This document shows, one piece after another, positions 53,545-63,789 of a stretch of 64,000 nt of DNA. The stretch comes from Scilla litardierei. Its lineage: Eukaryota; Streptophyta; Magnoliopsida; Asparagales; Asparagaceae. Position 1 is the stretch's first letter. The number at the start of each line of letters is the position of its first letter. The position numbers and the translations under genes were made by a program. The DNA is taken from contig CM061140.1 of assembly GCA_030789695.1 (NCBI GenBank), forward strand, positions 79,546,422 through 79,610,421, in the 5' to 3' direction. Under the pieces are notes generated by a model. It saw nothing but the letters and a program-made list of their open reading frames with translations, was not told the DNA's origin and searched no databases.

Positions 53545-55131
53545 CTAGCATCCGCTTCCATGTTCCAGATTGTAGGACCAATCCATTTGCTGCATAGAAA
53601 CCCCCCCATCTACATACTTGCCTCTCATGAGTTTTGCCCAGAGGGAATTAGTAGTTTGAAATCTCCAAGTTAGTCTAATGCCCGCCGCAACAATTAGGTC
53701 CTCCAACAATCTGATGCCTACTCCTCCTTCAGCCTTGGGAGTGCAGATATCCTCCCAAGCCCATGCACGAGAGGTACCCAAAATGAATCGCCTGCAAGCG
53801 GTGGAAATGGTACGTAGAACGGTAAGGGGGATATGAAAAGTTTGCATCCAAAAGGCGACCATGCCATATATAACCGTTCTCACCAGTTCGATCCGACCAG
53901 CGATCGATAACATAGATGAGGACCACCCCATCAGCCGCTTCGTACATTTGCCCACTAGCCTGCTGTACGTAGGGGTCTTGGGATATTTAGTCGATAGGGG
54001 CAGCCCCAAGTAGGTGGTGATAGTTGTTGCCAGCTTGATTCCCAGAAAATCTGATAAGGCAGTCTTGCATTTATTACCTTTGCTAAACAAGGCAGAGCTT
54101 TTGTCCCAATTAACCTGGAGCCCAGTATATCTATCAAACTCAACCAGCAGATCTTTGATACCCAGAAATGATTTCTTATTGGCTCGACAAAACAGTAGGA
54201 GGTCGTCCGCAAACAGGAGGTGGGAGATGGTTCCCAAGCGTCTCATAGACTGAATAGTGCCTCTATTGAGAGCTTTTGCAACTAATAAGGAGAAAGCTTC
54301 CATTACAATAACAAACAAGTATGGGGATAGAGGATCACCCGGTCTGATACCCCTGTTACCTGCAAAATAACCCACAGGAGATCCATTTACCATGACAGAG
54401 AAAGTGGTCGTAGAAATACATTCTCTTATCCATTCTATAAACATGTTTGGAAATCCCAGATGCCTCAGAAAGTAGTAGATAAAATCACGGTTCACACTGT
54501 CAAAGGCTTTCCTCAGGTCCAGTTTCAAACATGCCCTTCCTCCCATGGGATTACTGAAGTCTCTGATCTGCTCATGGGCAATGAGGGTGGAATCTGACAA
54601 CAATCGGCCTTTTAGAAATGCAGCTTGGTTTGGTGATATCAGTTCGTGGATAACAACCTTAATTTTGTTGCAGATGATTTTGCTGATGATTTTGTATAAA
54701 ACATTACAACAGGCGATGGGCCTATAGTTACCCAGCCCTGTTGCATTGGAATATTTAGGGACAAGGGTGAGGTTGGTGTGGTTTATTTGCCTCAAGAGTT
54801 TGCTATATCTGAAAAAGGACTTCACTGCATTTGAAACTTCATCCCCAATAATGTGCCAACAGAACTGAAAGAAATAGCCATTAAACCCATCCGGACCCGG
54901 TGCCTTGTCTGCCCCTATCTGAAAAGCTGCATTTTTAATCTCCTCATTAGATATCCGCCTGATTAGCCATGTAGACGCCTCTTCTGTGAGAATACGCTTA
55001 TGAGTGAGTGGCAGAAAAGTAGTCTCATAGTGATTCTGGGTATACAGATCTTTATAGAAATCAAGGGCTTCTTTCTTTAGGTCATCATACGATCTATTCT
55101 GAAGGCCAGTAGCATTCACAAAATGGCTCAA
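53545..55131 (-). pseudogene. LINE reverse transcriptase
   Basis: 528 open codons. Motifs in order: FQIGADKAPGPDGFNGYFFQ, LTLVPKYSNATGLGNYRPIA, NQAAFLKGRLLSDSTLIAHE, CLKLDLRKAFDSVNRDFIYY (catalytic Asp), NRGIRPGDPLSPYLFVIVME and ISHLLFADDLLLFCRANKKS (FADD active site). The RT core is uninterrupted, but upstream (55131-55415) and downstream (about 53540) frames break, so ORF2 as a whole is dead. In active relatives this enzyme reverse-transcribes LINE RNA at the nicked target. Confidence 0.9.
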
Positions 55132-55274
55132 ATTGTTGTGACTCTCCCTGGATTCATTGCATTGTAAAAAAATTTTGTATTTCTATCCCCCAATGACAAC
55201 CAGTCCTGCCGACTCCTTTGACGGTATATATCCTCTTCAAGGCCCATAGCATTAGCCAACTCCTTAATAGAGGC

Positions 55275-56252
55275 TTATTTTGCAGCTAGGAGGGAGATAT
55301 CATTGTGTAAATCCGGCGAGCCCCTAATAGATTCCAGCTTTAACCGACATGAATGCACCAATCTGGCCGAATTGAAATTTAGTGTCCAGTTCCGCAACAC
55401 GGACTTCAGCTTCTTCAGTTTTGGGATATGCGGAACATTGGGGTACCCACCACCGTTATTCCCCAGCAACCTTCCACAATCTCTAAGAATCCCGGGTACT
55501 TGGACCAAAAATTATAAAATTTGAAAGGCTTAGGAGCGGAAAGTACCTTAGGATGGAGATTTACAACCATTGGAGAATGGTCACTAGTTAGTGGATCAAA
55601 ATATTCAACATAAGATTCCGGTAGCGGTGTGATCCAATCTGCATTACAGAAGACTCGATCGAGCTTGGCGGCAATCCATCCATCCCCAACTCGGTTGTTA
55701 CACCAGCTAAGCCTGCTCCATGTACTTTTCAGCTCCTGGAGGAGACACTTATTGATGCAGTCCGCGTAGTCTTTAACCATCTTTTCTTTAAGCTTCCTGC
55801 CCCCACCTTGTCTTTCGAGAAAGAACACTGTTGAAATCTCCGCCCACCAACCAAGCCGTATTGCTTGCCCAAGAAGCCTCCATCTCCAGTTTTTCCCAAA
55901 GCTCCTTCCTCTCCATAATGGTGTTACGAGTGTACACCCCCGTAATAGTACAAGAGTATCCCCCTGCGTTAGTACACTTCATCGTTATATGTTGCGCTGA
56001 GCTAGAGACAATTGCCGAGTTCCAGACTAGTGGATCAAACCCCATTAGTATCCTCCCACCAGTTGCAATATCAAAGTTATCTATAGATACCCAAGATTTG
56101 TGAACTACATAATTTCTGCCATTTAAAGGAGACTTGAGCTTGGTTTCCAAAAGAATCACAAAAGAAGGCTTTTTTTTATAAAGCCTATCCCGAAGATCTC
56201 TACGTCGAACGGGGTTATTTAGACCTCTAGTATTCCAGAAGATAATCGTCAA
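55275..56252 (-). pseudogene. LINE endonuclease (frameshifted)
   Basis: 56252-55788 gives IIFWNTRGLNNPVRRRDLRD, FVILLETKLKSP and WLVGGDFNSVLSRKTRWG, the APE-type endonuclease start. 55828-55415 continues NNRVGDGWIAAKLDRVFCNA and DPLTSDHSPMVVNL with the catalytic SDH. 55508-55275 is the linker. A frameshift lies near 55800. The first codon in this frame is TTG; ORF1 ends TGA at 56249, overlapping the start region. Confidence 0.85.
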
Positions 56253-57183
56253 GGATCATCAGTAGGTTGTTTTAGGCTACTCCCCTTAAGCCTGGAGCTT
56301 TTCCTGATGTGCGCCTCAAAGTGGACATCAGGTCTATTATTGCGGATCATAGCATCATTCACTTGGCGGCGTTGAGTTTGCTCTTCCAATTCCCATCTCG
56401 GGTTATCAATAGCAATCTCTTTGGGCACTATGTCAATGTCGTCTCTATGGTTGTCATCTAGGAGGGAGGGCAAGTCATCCAGTGCTGCTACTTCTCCATT
56501 CCCAGTGGCTTTATGATAACTAGTGTCCTGTTCATCCGACGAAGCCTGATCATTTCGAACTCCCTCAGGTTTATTCTCACCACCCTCCCCAGTCACGTCC
56601 GTCGTAGACACCTTGGAACCGGAAGGCTGAGCTCTTCCATCCGTAGGAGTAACGTGTAATCCAGCCCCCACCTGTTACATGTCACTTGGGGAAGTGTCAC
56701 TGCCATGAGAGTCAGCATGCTGCTCCCAATTATCTCCATCACCATCCAATAGGGCCGGGTGAACAGAAGCCACTTGCTCCGTTCTTGGAATGACTTCAGT
56801 CACTGCCCCCTTGTGTTCCGGTGTACAAGCTATGTCCGGTTTTTCTCCTCTATCACCCTTCGAGACACCCCTTTGTGCTGCATTCTCCTTGTGATGAGAC
56901 TGTGGGGGAGCATTCATATCTCTAGCAACTCCAATATGTCGCTCAGACAAGTTTCCCCCTCCCCTCATGTTGGTCCACTGAATTTGGCTTGGGACGCCCT
57001 AAATCAGCCGAAGTTCTAGAAGTAGTCGAAATCACTTCCCCATCTTTGCTTTCAAACTCACAGATTTGGGGTTGGATTGAAGGGAGCTTGACCAAGTCGG
57101 GGCATTGAATATCTAAGTGGCCAAAACAGATACATTTCGAACATCTAGGAGGTTCCCCTTCTAATTTCACACCTATATGCACA
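56249..57183 (-). pseudogene. LINE ORF1 C-terminal part
   Basis: 57182-56943 has GVKLEGEPPRCSKCICFGHL then DIQCP, a CCHC knuckle (C-X2-C-X4-H-X4-C) of the plant L1 ORF1 type. Hydrophilic, low-complexity segments follow (56968-56675, 56671-56249 ending RKSSRLKGSSLKQPTDDP). The N-terminal domain expected in these proteins is missing. ORF1 is an RNA-binding chaperone in active L1. Confidence 0.8.
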
Positions 57184-57189
57184 ATAAGA

Positions 57190-57257
57190 ATGGTTCATAT
57201 ATATATATATATATACACATACATACATACATATATACATACATACATATATATACA
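57190..57257. repeat. (TA)n / (ACAT)n microsatellite
   Basis: TATATATA run passing into ACATACATAC and ATATATAC repeats, directly right of the LINE 5' end. Confidence 0.9.
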
Positions 57258-57425
57258 TTTTTTGCAAGGTAAGTTAGTACTATATTTAATATGGACAGAA
57301 AGTTACAATGTGGGCTGAGCGTAGAATGTTAGACTAAATGACTAGGGGAGAGGACACAAGCGTCGTCACCTTAGATCATATAGTCCAATATCCAAGCGCA
57401 GAACCACGAATCACAAAACAAACTC
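57258..57425 (-). mobile_element. Third LINE 3'-tail fragment
   Basis: TTTTTTGCAAGGTAAGTTAG (poly-A tail on the element strand) followed after about 85 bp by GGGGAGAGGACACAAGCGTC then GTCACCTTA. The corresponding block is GAGAGGGCACAAGCTCCGTCAC in the LINE at 52493 and GATAGGGCACAGGCGCCGTCAC in the copy at 58440. The right limit is approximate. Confidence 0.65.
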
Positions 57426-57495
57426 CACATCATACACACCCCCAATTTGGGATATATATACATACACACATCATACACACCCCACATCATACATA

Positions 57496-57531
<36 letters not shown>

Positions 57532-57540
57532 TATATATAT
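57426..57540. repeat. (CACATCATACAC)/(ACAT)n/(AT)n repeats
   Basis: CCACATCATACACACCC recurs near 57424 and 57480, then (ACAT)n at 57497-57522 and (AT)n up to 57540. Confidence 0.85.
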
Positions 57541-58434
57541 TAAAACACAAAGGTTTTTGAATCCTAGGGCTGACTAGGACAAGATAAAAGACGGCTGAGA
57601 TTAAATCTTAGAGAATGAACGACTGAGATGAGATTTTGAGAAGATTTTGGAGGGAAAATTCTTAAATTTTGATGTGAAAACGTGCAAGAGGAAGTCTAAA
57701 AGTTTGAAATGCTTTAATCTATGCTTGGGAAATGTGTTGGGAGAAAACGTGCAATGGGAAGTCCAACAGTCCAAACGTTGCATCAAAGAGGATTTGGTTT
57801 TTTGTACGTACGTATAGAAAAAATCTTCATAGTGTATCTTATTCATGGTTCTGTGGTGTGTATATATAAGTAATCTTTTTTAATCTTATATTTCGTTTAT
57901 GTTGTTATAAATATGTGCTGCATCAGAATCACATGTTAAATTTTTCTCTGCCACTGGAATGGAATTTTCCCGATTAAATGCATACAAAAACAAATGCATG
58001 AACTCAGTTGCACCAATGTCACAAGAACAACATATCTAAAACAATAAATTTTTTTTCCAATCGGAAACTCCATTGGTAGCAATAACGCATGCAAGCAACA
58101 AAAAAAAAAACAGACCCACCACTCGAAAACCAACAAAAAAAATAAAAAAAGCATATAGAAGAAACTACAGGACGCATGGTAAGATAAAAATAAGGAAGCC
58201 CGCGCCATGGTAAGATAAAAATAAGGAAGCCGGCGCCTTCGCGTCGAAGGCGCCCGCTAAATTTTTTTACGCTAGTTTGTTGTTCCGACTCAAGGGCGGC
58301 CTCACCGAATTTATTATTTTATGCCAAATTTGTTGTTTCGCACAAATTTGACTGTGCAAAAAATGTTTGGGAACAAAGATTTCGTTGGTTAAACTCTTAA
58401 ATGAACCGTGTCCGCGGACACAGGTTATGACTAG
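57541..58434 (+). mobile_element. Short non-autonomous Helitron
   Basis: The 3' end has the Helitron signature: perfect 14-bp palindrome GTGTCCGCGGACAC (58408-58421), 9-nt gap, CTAG (58431-58434), host T. The 5' side starts near TAAAACACAAAGGTTTTTGA, resembling the start of the next element (TATAAAACACAACCTTTTTT). The exact 5' TC is not seen. No ORF for Rep/helicase. Inside is a 31-bp direct duplication (58175-58231, unit CATGGTAAGATAAAAATAAG...) and a perfect 10-bp stem hairpin GGCGCCTTCG/CGAAGGCGCC with a 3-nt loop (58232-58254). Confidence 0.65.
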
Positions 58435-58439
58435 TATAT

Positions 58440-59222
58440 TTTTTTTGTAAAGTTAGCGTTAATTTTATTGATTCAAAATACAATGTACAACAATAGCCCA
58501 CATAGGAAATGGTACAGATAGAGAGAGGATAGGGCACAGGCGCCGTCACTCTCCACTATAAGAACCACTTCAAATATGGAGCTATTAAATCTAAATAAGA
58601 TACATGACTCAACCCATGTCTCTAAATTCCCAATTAGTGAAGGCAACCATTTCCTCCTCAGTATTCGGCTCCAGATCATGCAAAATAACTCTCACATCCG
58701 CTTCAATCACATCAAACAGTTGAGTTTTGGTTCGCTTCTCCGCATCAAAAATACGCCGGTTCCTTTCACTCCAAATATGCCAAACCATTGCCGCAAGTAC
58801 CGTCTTAGCAAGAATGCCCAATGTACTCTTCCCGCAGAAACGCTTTAGATAATAATTTCCCACATCATATAATATTGGATTAATAAGGTCCGAAACCTGT
58901 AGCTTCAACAAAGCTCTTCTCAGAATGTAGGTGGAATAGCTACATTCGAAAAATAAGTGCGAAATATTCTCCTCCATATTCCCATCACATAAAACACATC
59001 CCACAGGGGTGTTAAGACCCCATCTACTTATTAAGTCTCTAGTAAGCAATTTTCCACGGAAAGCGCGAAGGAGACTCAAGGACATTTTAGGGCAATGATT
59101 TTTGTACCAAATAAGTTTGTGGAAAGGGAATGGAGTACCTCGATGTCGAATACCCTCCCAAGCTTGCTTGAAACCAAATTGCTCACTAGGGACCCACTCC
59201 CATTCATCCGGTCCAGCTTTTA
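58440..59222 (-). mobile_element. 5'-truncated LINE copy with 16-bp TSD
   Basis: Ends in T8 on the plus strand (poly-A of the element) and contains an open zf-RVT segment 59085-58609 (LLRAFRGKLLTRDLISRWGL, GVLCDGN-type Cys motif, NISHLFFECSYSTYILRRAL, MVWHIWSERNRRIFDAEKRT). GTTATGACTAGTATAT flanks both sides (58424-58439 and 59223-59238). The target was the 3' end of the preceding Helitron. Confidence 0.92.
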
Positions 59223-59232
59223 GTTATGACTA

Positions 59233-59289
<57 letters not shown>
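59233..59289. repeat. (TA)n microsatellite
   Basis: About 28 TA dinucleotides between the LINE target duplication and the next Helitron-like start. Confidence 0.95.
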
Positions 59290-59294
<5 letters not shown>

Positions 59295-59934
59295 ATTCTA
59301 TAAAACACAACCTTTTTTGAATTTTGTCCCAGTCATAAGTCCAGTCATATCTTTGTTTGTCCCAGTCACCAGGAACGTCCAGGATTTACTCGGGGAAGGG
59401 CTAGGATTTAGCCACGTAAGCAAGTGGGTCCCGCAGTCATGCGCATGCAGTGCGCAAGTGGGTCCCGCAGTCACGTACATGAGAGAAAAGGAGGGGGAAG
59501 CGTGAAATTTTGGGGGGGGGGGGGAAAAGCTCGGACCTCACAGCATCTTCATCCTTGCGGAAGCTCGAAATTTGGGTGAGGGCTTGGACCTCATAGATCT
59601 GAGGGGGAAGCTCGAAATCTTAGGGGGAAAAGTTCTGACCTCTTCACGCCTCTCTTCCCAGCCTCAAAAAGATGAAAAAGCCCGAACAATTGTTGGGGTT
59701 GGGGTAGGGGTAAACCTGGAGCGTTGGGAACTTGGGATGGTGACTCAAAGCTATCCCCCCACTGAAATTTTTAGGGATGGTGACTCAAAGCTTGGGATGG
59801 TCGAGCAGGAGCAGGATCATGTCATCTCGCCTCCAACAATGATAGCAGGTCAGTGATCTCCTATATTTCCACATTAGAGCTGATTGATATGAGGTCGACG
59901 ATCTCCTCCATATCACTTTTTTCTTGATTTTTAG

Positions 59935-60230
59935 GGTTGAGGGAATATTGGAATACTGGAAGCTCAATGAACTAGCAGTGTACAATCAGATCAATGATCT
60001 AAAAGCTGCAATACTGGAAGCTCGCAACAAAGAGAAGAAAATGTTGGAAGAGACGTTCAAGTGGAGATCAACTTACATGCCAGATGAGATTCGCAGGGTA
60101 AGCTCGGTTCTTCCAGGTTCCAATCTTAATACTATGGAAATAGGACTTTGTTGACTTAGTGAATTACTTTGGTTTCTTTAGCATGAGGTAGCTAGCGAAG
60201 GTGAAACTGGAAATAAGGACGGAGAGCAGG
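59935..60230 (+). pseudogene. Unrecognised exon-like fragments
   Basis: After a TTTTTAG acceptor-like site a frame reads VEGILEYWKLNELAVYNQIN then DLKAAILEARNKEKKMLEET and FKWRSTYMPDEIRR, ending at a GTAAGC donor (60099). A second piece, 60181-60228, begins after TTCTTTAG and reads HEVASEGETGNKDGEQ up to a GTTTGC donor. The first is a likely amphipathic or coiled-coil helix. I do not recognise the parent gene. Confidence 0.4.
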
Positions 60231-60363
60231 TTTGCACATTGGCCCCATTTTTCTTGGATTAAATTCTTGCATTTCTAAAACGCCCATCTCAAAGTAATTC
60301 TTTTGTTTCAAGATTACATCATCACATGACAACCTGATAACCCAAATAAACCCAAATACATCA

Positions 60364-60440
60364 TCAGATGATGGACACAGACTCAGAAGAGGAGCTTAAT
60401 GAGGCATTCCGAGTGTTTGACAAAGACCAGAATGGCTTCC
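60364..60440 (+). pseudogene. Calmodulin fragment (third EF-hand)
   Basis: [20 protein letters not shown] followed by QNGF matches the start of the third EF-hand of plant calmodulin ([24 protein letters not shown]), including the loop Asp residues. Straight after QNGF the sequence becomes [19 protein letters not shown]: the string GGCATTCCGAGTGTT is partly re-used (AAGGAGGCATTCCGAGCATAAG), indicating a local scramble, then a GTAAG donor-like site at 60496. Not functional. Confidence 0.85.
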
Positions 60441-61120
60441 GAGTGTTAAGGAGGCATTCCGAGCATAAGGAAGCACGAGTATTCTGTCATCAGTGGTAAG
60501 TTTTATTCTTTGTCCCTTCTATTCTCTATTTTTTTCATTTTAAGTCCGTCCATTGGTCTCCCTATGAAAAACATTCATGAGAATATTAGCACAACATTTG
60601 CAGCCCTTCACAAAAAATTGGTGAAGCAACCAGAGTGCTGGTGCAATCCTATTTTCTATACTTCACTCCATTAAGTTTATCTCTGAAATTAGATAGTAAA
60701 CTTTGGTATGTGAACTACCTAAAAATAAAGATTTGTGTACATCATGATCTCCTTAGTATTTGGAGTTCGAGGGAACATATGAAAAAAGGTGCAATGAGCT
60801 GATAATTCTGGAGCCTAGGATGGGATTCTTTCAGAGTTATAATGTCATATGAATTAAACAATTATGGGTAAATTGCTTATCAAGACAAGTGAAACCTCTC
60901 ATCGTTATCAAAGTTTCATACAATTTGCTTATCAAGACAAGTGAAGCCTATTGATGGTGAGATCATCTCATATATAAAACATGTGATGTACTGACAGTTC
61001 CAGAATTTTTATAAATTCTTCTATTTCATTATTTATATACCCAATTTGTTTAACCCAAATTTCCCTTGAATTTCTGCAGGCTCTCTTTTAAACTTAAAAG
61101 TAGTTGTTGGAGACATGTAT
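60441..61120. other. Intron-like AT-rich sequence, no gene seen
   Basis: T-rich DNA between the two calmodulin fragments; no open frame of note. A TTTCTGCAG acceptor-like site lies at 61072-61080. Confidence 0.4.
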
Positions 61121-61242
61121 GTTGCATTTTTCTTTTTAATCTTAGCTGCAAATTAAATTAGTTAGTGTATCAACACGAGTGTTGCATTTTTCTTTTTAAT
61201 TTTAGCTTCAAATTAAATTAGTTACCGTATCAACATGAGTGC
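61121..61242. repeat. ~60-bp tandem duplication
   Basis: GTTGCATTTTTCTTTTTAAT, then CTTAGCTGCAAATTAAATTA and GTTAGTGTATCAACACGAGTG are repeated immediately with a few changes (61122 and 61182, period 60). Confidence 0.88.
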
Positions 61243-61257
61243 GTTGCCAAAAAACTG

Positions 61258-61330
61258 AAAGATATGCTGCACATGGGGCCCCGTGAGGCTGATGTTGATG
61301 GCGCGGGTGCCACTGCTGCAACCCACAATG
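61258..61330 (+). pseudogene. Calmodulin fragment (fourth EF-hand)
   Basis: CGTGAGGCTGATGTTGATGG encodes READVDG, the start of the fourth calmodulin EF-hand loop, in a frame that reads ML-HMGPREADVDGAGATAAT. The loop glycine-acidic pattern fails after VDG. It lies 820 bp downstream of the EF3 fragment, same strand and order as in calmodulin, so both probably come from one captured locus. Confidence 0.6.
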
Positions 61331-63470
61331 TTGTTTTGCATATGAACGTGTAATGAACTTCAAAAGTTTATTAGCTTTCATCACTCTCTCTCTACAACTC
61401 ACCTCTGCAAAAATATTTCATATCTCTATGCTCTTTGAACATGTAATATTTTTTACATAACGTTGATCGTTTTAGTTTTTGGGAATGAAACAATAAGGCT
61501 TGCATTAGTACTTATTATTATTTTTAGCTTTTGATTTTCTTTGATTGACTCTGAATTCCATTTATTCTTGGGGATCCTGGAGCCGATACCCAAAAGCATC
61601 ACATTTCGGATTCTTTGATCAGTATCAAAAACAAGGAGGAATGTCGAGGTTTGTTTGGAAAGTAGGCTTTTTGTTATTTTGTTCCACATATTGACCACTG
61701 GGTTGTAATATCTGTTGGAAACATTTGGTTATTCTGTTTGCATGAATGTGAGTAGATCCATGTTTCTGTATTGATTTATATATCATGCATGATTCTGTAT
61801 CTCTGAGATGTGATCCAATTTTTCATATGGTCCTTCACTTTTTTAATTCCAGAAACTTGATGTCTTTTTCACGTGGTCTTTTTTTTGTTCATTTTGCACT
61901 ATTGCCTTCAATATTCTTTACTGCTTGGAAGGTCCTTAACCAACTTAACTGTGGATAGGTTGTTACATTCTCTGAGTCTAGAGAAGTACTCAATACAATT
62001 CTAGGCAGAGGAGGTGCTACACAAGGCAATTTTTTACTCTTTTCTTAGAACCACCAACAATGTCTATGATTTAATAGCTATTTTCTTTTTGACTTTGCAT
62101 GTGAAGGTCAACATGTCAGCTCGTATGCAAATGCCTGATGATGATCTTAAGGCCATAGGTGTTCCACTGTTATGTCACTGTACATTTATATTCAAGTTTT
62201 AAAAATCACTGGAAAGTTATATTCAAGTTTTAATATCCTTTATGCAAGCCTTATAATTTCTAAATAGAATTTCTCAGCAAATTCATCATTATAGATATGT
62301 GCCTGAAGAAGTTTCATGTTAATCAAGTTCCTCCAGAATGAAGTTAAACTACTTACATGTCAATGAAGAGGTTTTGAACTTCTTGCTCTTTATTGTGCGA
62401 CGACTCTAAATTCTGTTGTTTCATAGTATTCTTTCAATTTAAAAAATTCTATTATTTTGAAAAAAATGATGTTAACTCAAGTTGTGAAGAACTGAAGGTT
62501 TCATGTAATCGAATGCCTTAGTCACATTTTTCTGCTAGAATTTGTTAAGGTCAAGAATTGTGAATTTGATAAGAGATAGGTTCAATTAGTCAAGTGCTAA
62601 GAGAATTTGTGTCTACCTTAAATCGGATAGTGAGATCCTTGAGATTTTCTTTTTAATTTAATATTTTTGGTTTAGTATTAATTTATAACCATTGATATAT
62701 TTACTTACATGATTTGTAGCCGACGATCGGGGAATTTGTAGCCGAGAGGACTCGAGTTTACTTTAAACCTGATGATGAGATCCCTGGGATTTTCTTTTTA
62801 TTTTAACTTTTTGGTTTAGTGTTAATTGACACTACAGATATATTTACTTTGATTGCTTTGCATATATTTACCAATGTACATCAAATAATATGGTCTGTAA
62901 CTTACATAATCCATTGGTCAACAAATTAATAGTTGAAATCCGTTGATCTATTGATCTACTTTAATTAACAATACAAATTAATTAACAATATGATGTACTT
63001 TAATTTGTTGTAACAAATATATCCTGAAAAAATAAAATAAAAGAATATGATGTACTTTAATTTATTGTACATTGTTTAACAAATTATCCTGAGAAAAGAA
63101 GGTTTCATCTTTAGCTGGATGTTGTGCATATATAAAAGTTAATTTCTTTTCCAAATATAGCATTTTCTCTTTTTCAATTGTAGTTTTATAATATGATACT
63201 CTTAACTTGAGATGGAATGGGTATGAATTTAAAGTGTCATCATATGAAAGACTGCACAAACATAGTTTTGTTAATAAAAAGTATGGGGAACCATTTATGT
63301 TTTTTGATGTACTTAATTTATTTTTGAGGTAATGAATTGCACTTTATGTTAGTTTATCTGTAGTGAAAAGTCCATATCTGTGATTATGTCTTCATGGCCT
63401 TCACAAGGATCAGATTGGGGTTTATCCCTGGATGCAAACTGTTTTAAATTGTCCCCTTCCTCAAGTTCTG
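61331..63470. other. AT-rich sequence, no gene assigned
   Basis: No long coding frames. A short exon-like stretch at 62101-62160 (VKVNMSARMQMPDDDLKAIG) and one at 61575-61680 are unassigned. Confidence 0.4.
62620..62850. repeat. Two diverged copies of a ~75-bp segment
   Basis: GAGATCCTTGAGATTTTCTT (62630) and GAGATCCCTGGGATTTTCTT (62779), each followed by TTTGGTTTAGTRTTAATT and GATATATTTACTT. Offset about 149 bp. Confidence 0.75.
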
Positions 63471-63471
63471 A

Positions 63472-63789
63472 TTGCAACTATTCTCTTCATATGGGAATGT
63501 TGCATGTCATTCTTTATTTCAACCAAGCTTTATTGGTGTGAATTCATCGAATATTACTGTGAATTCATCAACTATTATTGTGAATTCTACGTTTTCTAAG
63601 AATGAAGATCTGATCTGGAATCCACTTTCAACTACTAAATCAAAAGAATCACATATTTGGGTGACACATCTTAAAATATCGAATGGAATACTAGCAACTC
63701 AAATTCTGCCACTGTTGAAGTTAACATTGGTCATTCACATGGTATTATATCATCAAGTGGCTCTTACTACCCTCCTATTTTTCAGTTAA
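63472..63789 (+). other. Unassigned ORF with 21-bp repeat
   Basis: 105 codons, MQLFSSYGNVACHSLFQPSF; GTGAATTCATC... repeats about 2.5 times at 63538-63590, giving a VNSS(N/T)I(T/I) peptide repeat. A serine/threonine-rich stretch follows. It may be a captured exon or chance; the codons after 63800 show stops in all likely frames. No family recognised. Confidence 0.25.

Larger units (their letters stand above)
52493..57183 (-). mobile_element. Plant L1-type LINE, 5'-truncated, decayed
   Basis: Minus strand, order ORF1 (zinc-knuckle end only), endonuclease, RT, C-terminal zf-RVT, 3' tail. The 3' UTR contains GAGAGGGCACAAGCTCCGTC and ends against the (AT)n tract. The 5' end at about 57183 lacks the ORF1 N-terminus. 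Two other fragments of the same family lie at 57258-57425 and 58440-59222. Confidence 0.88.
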
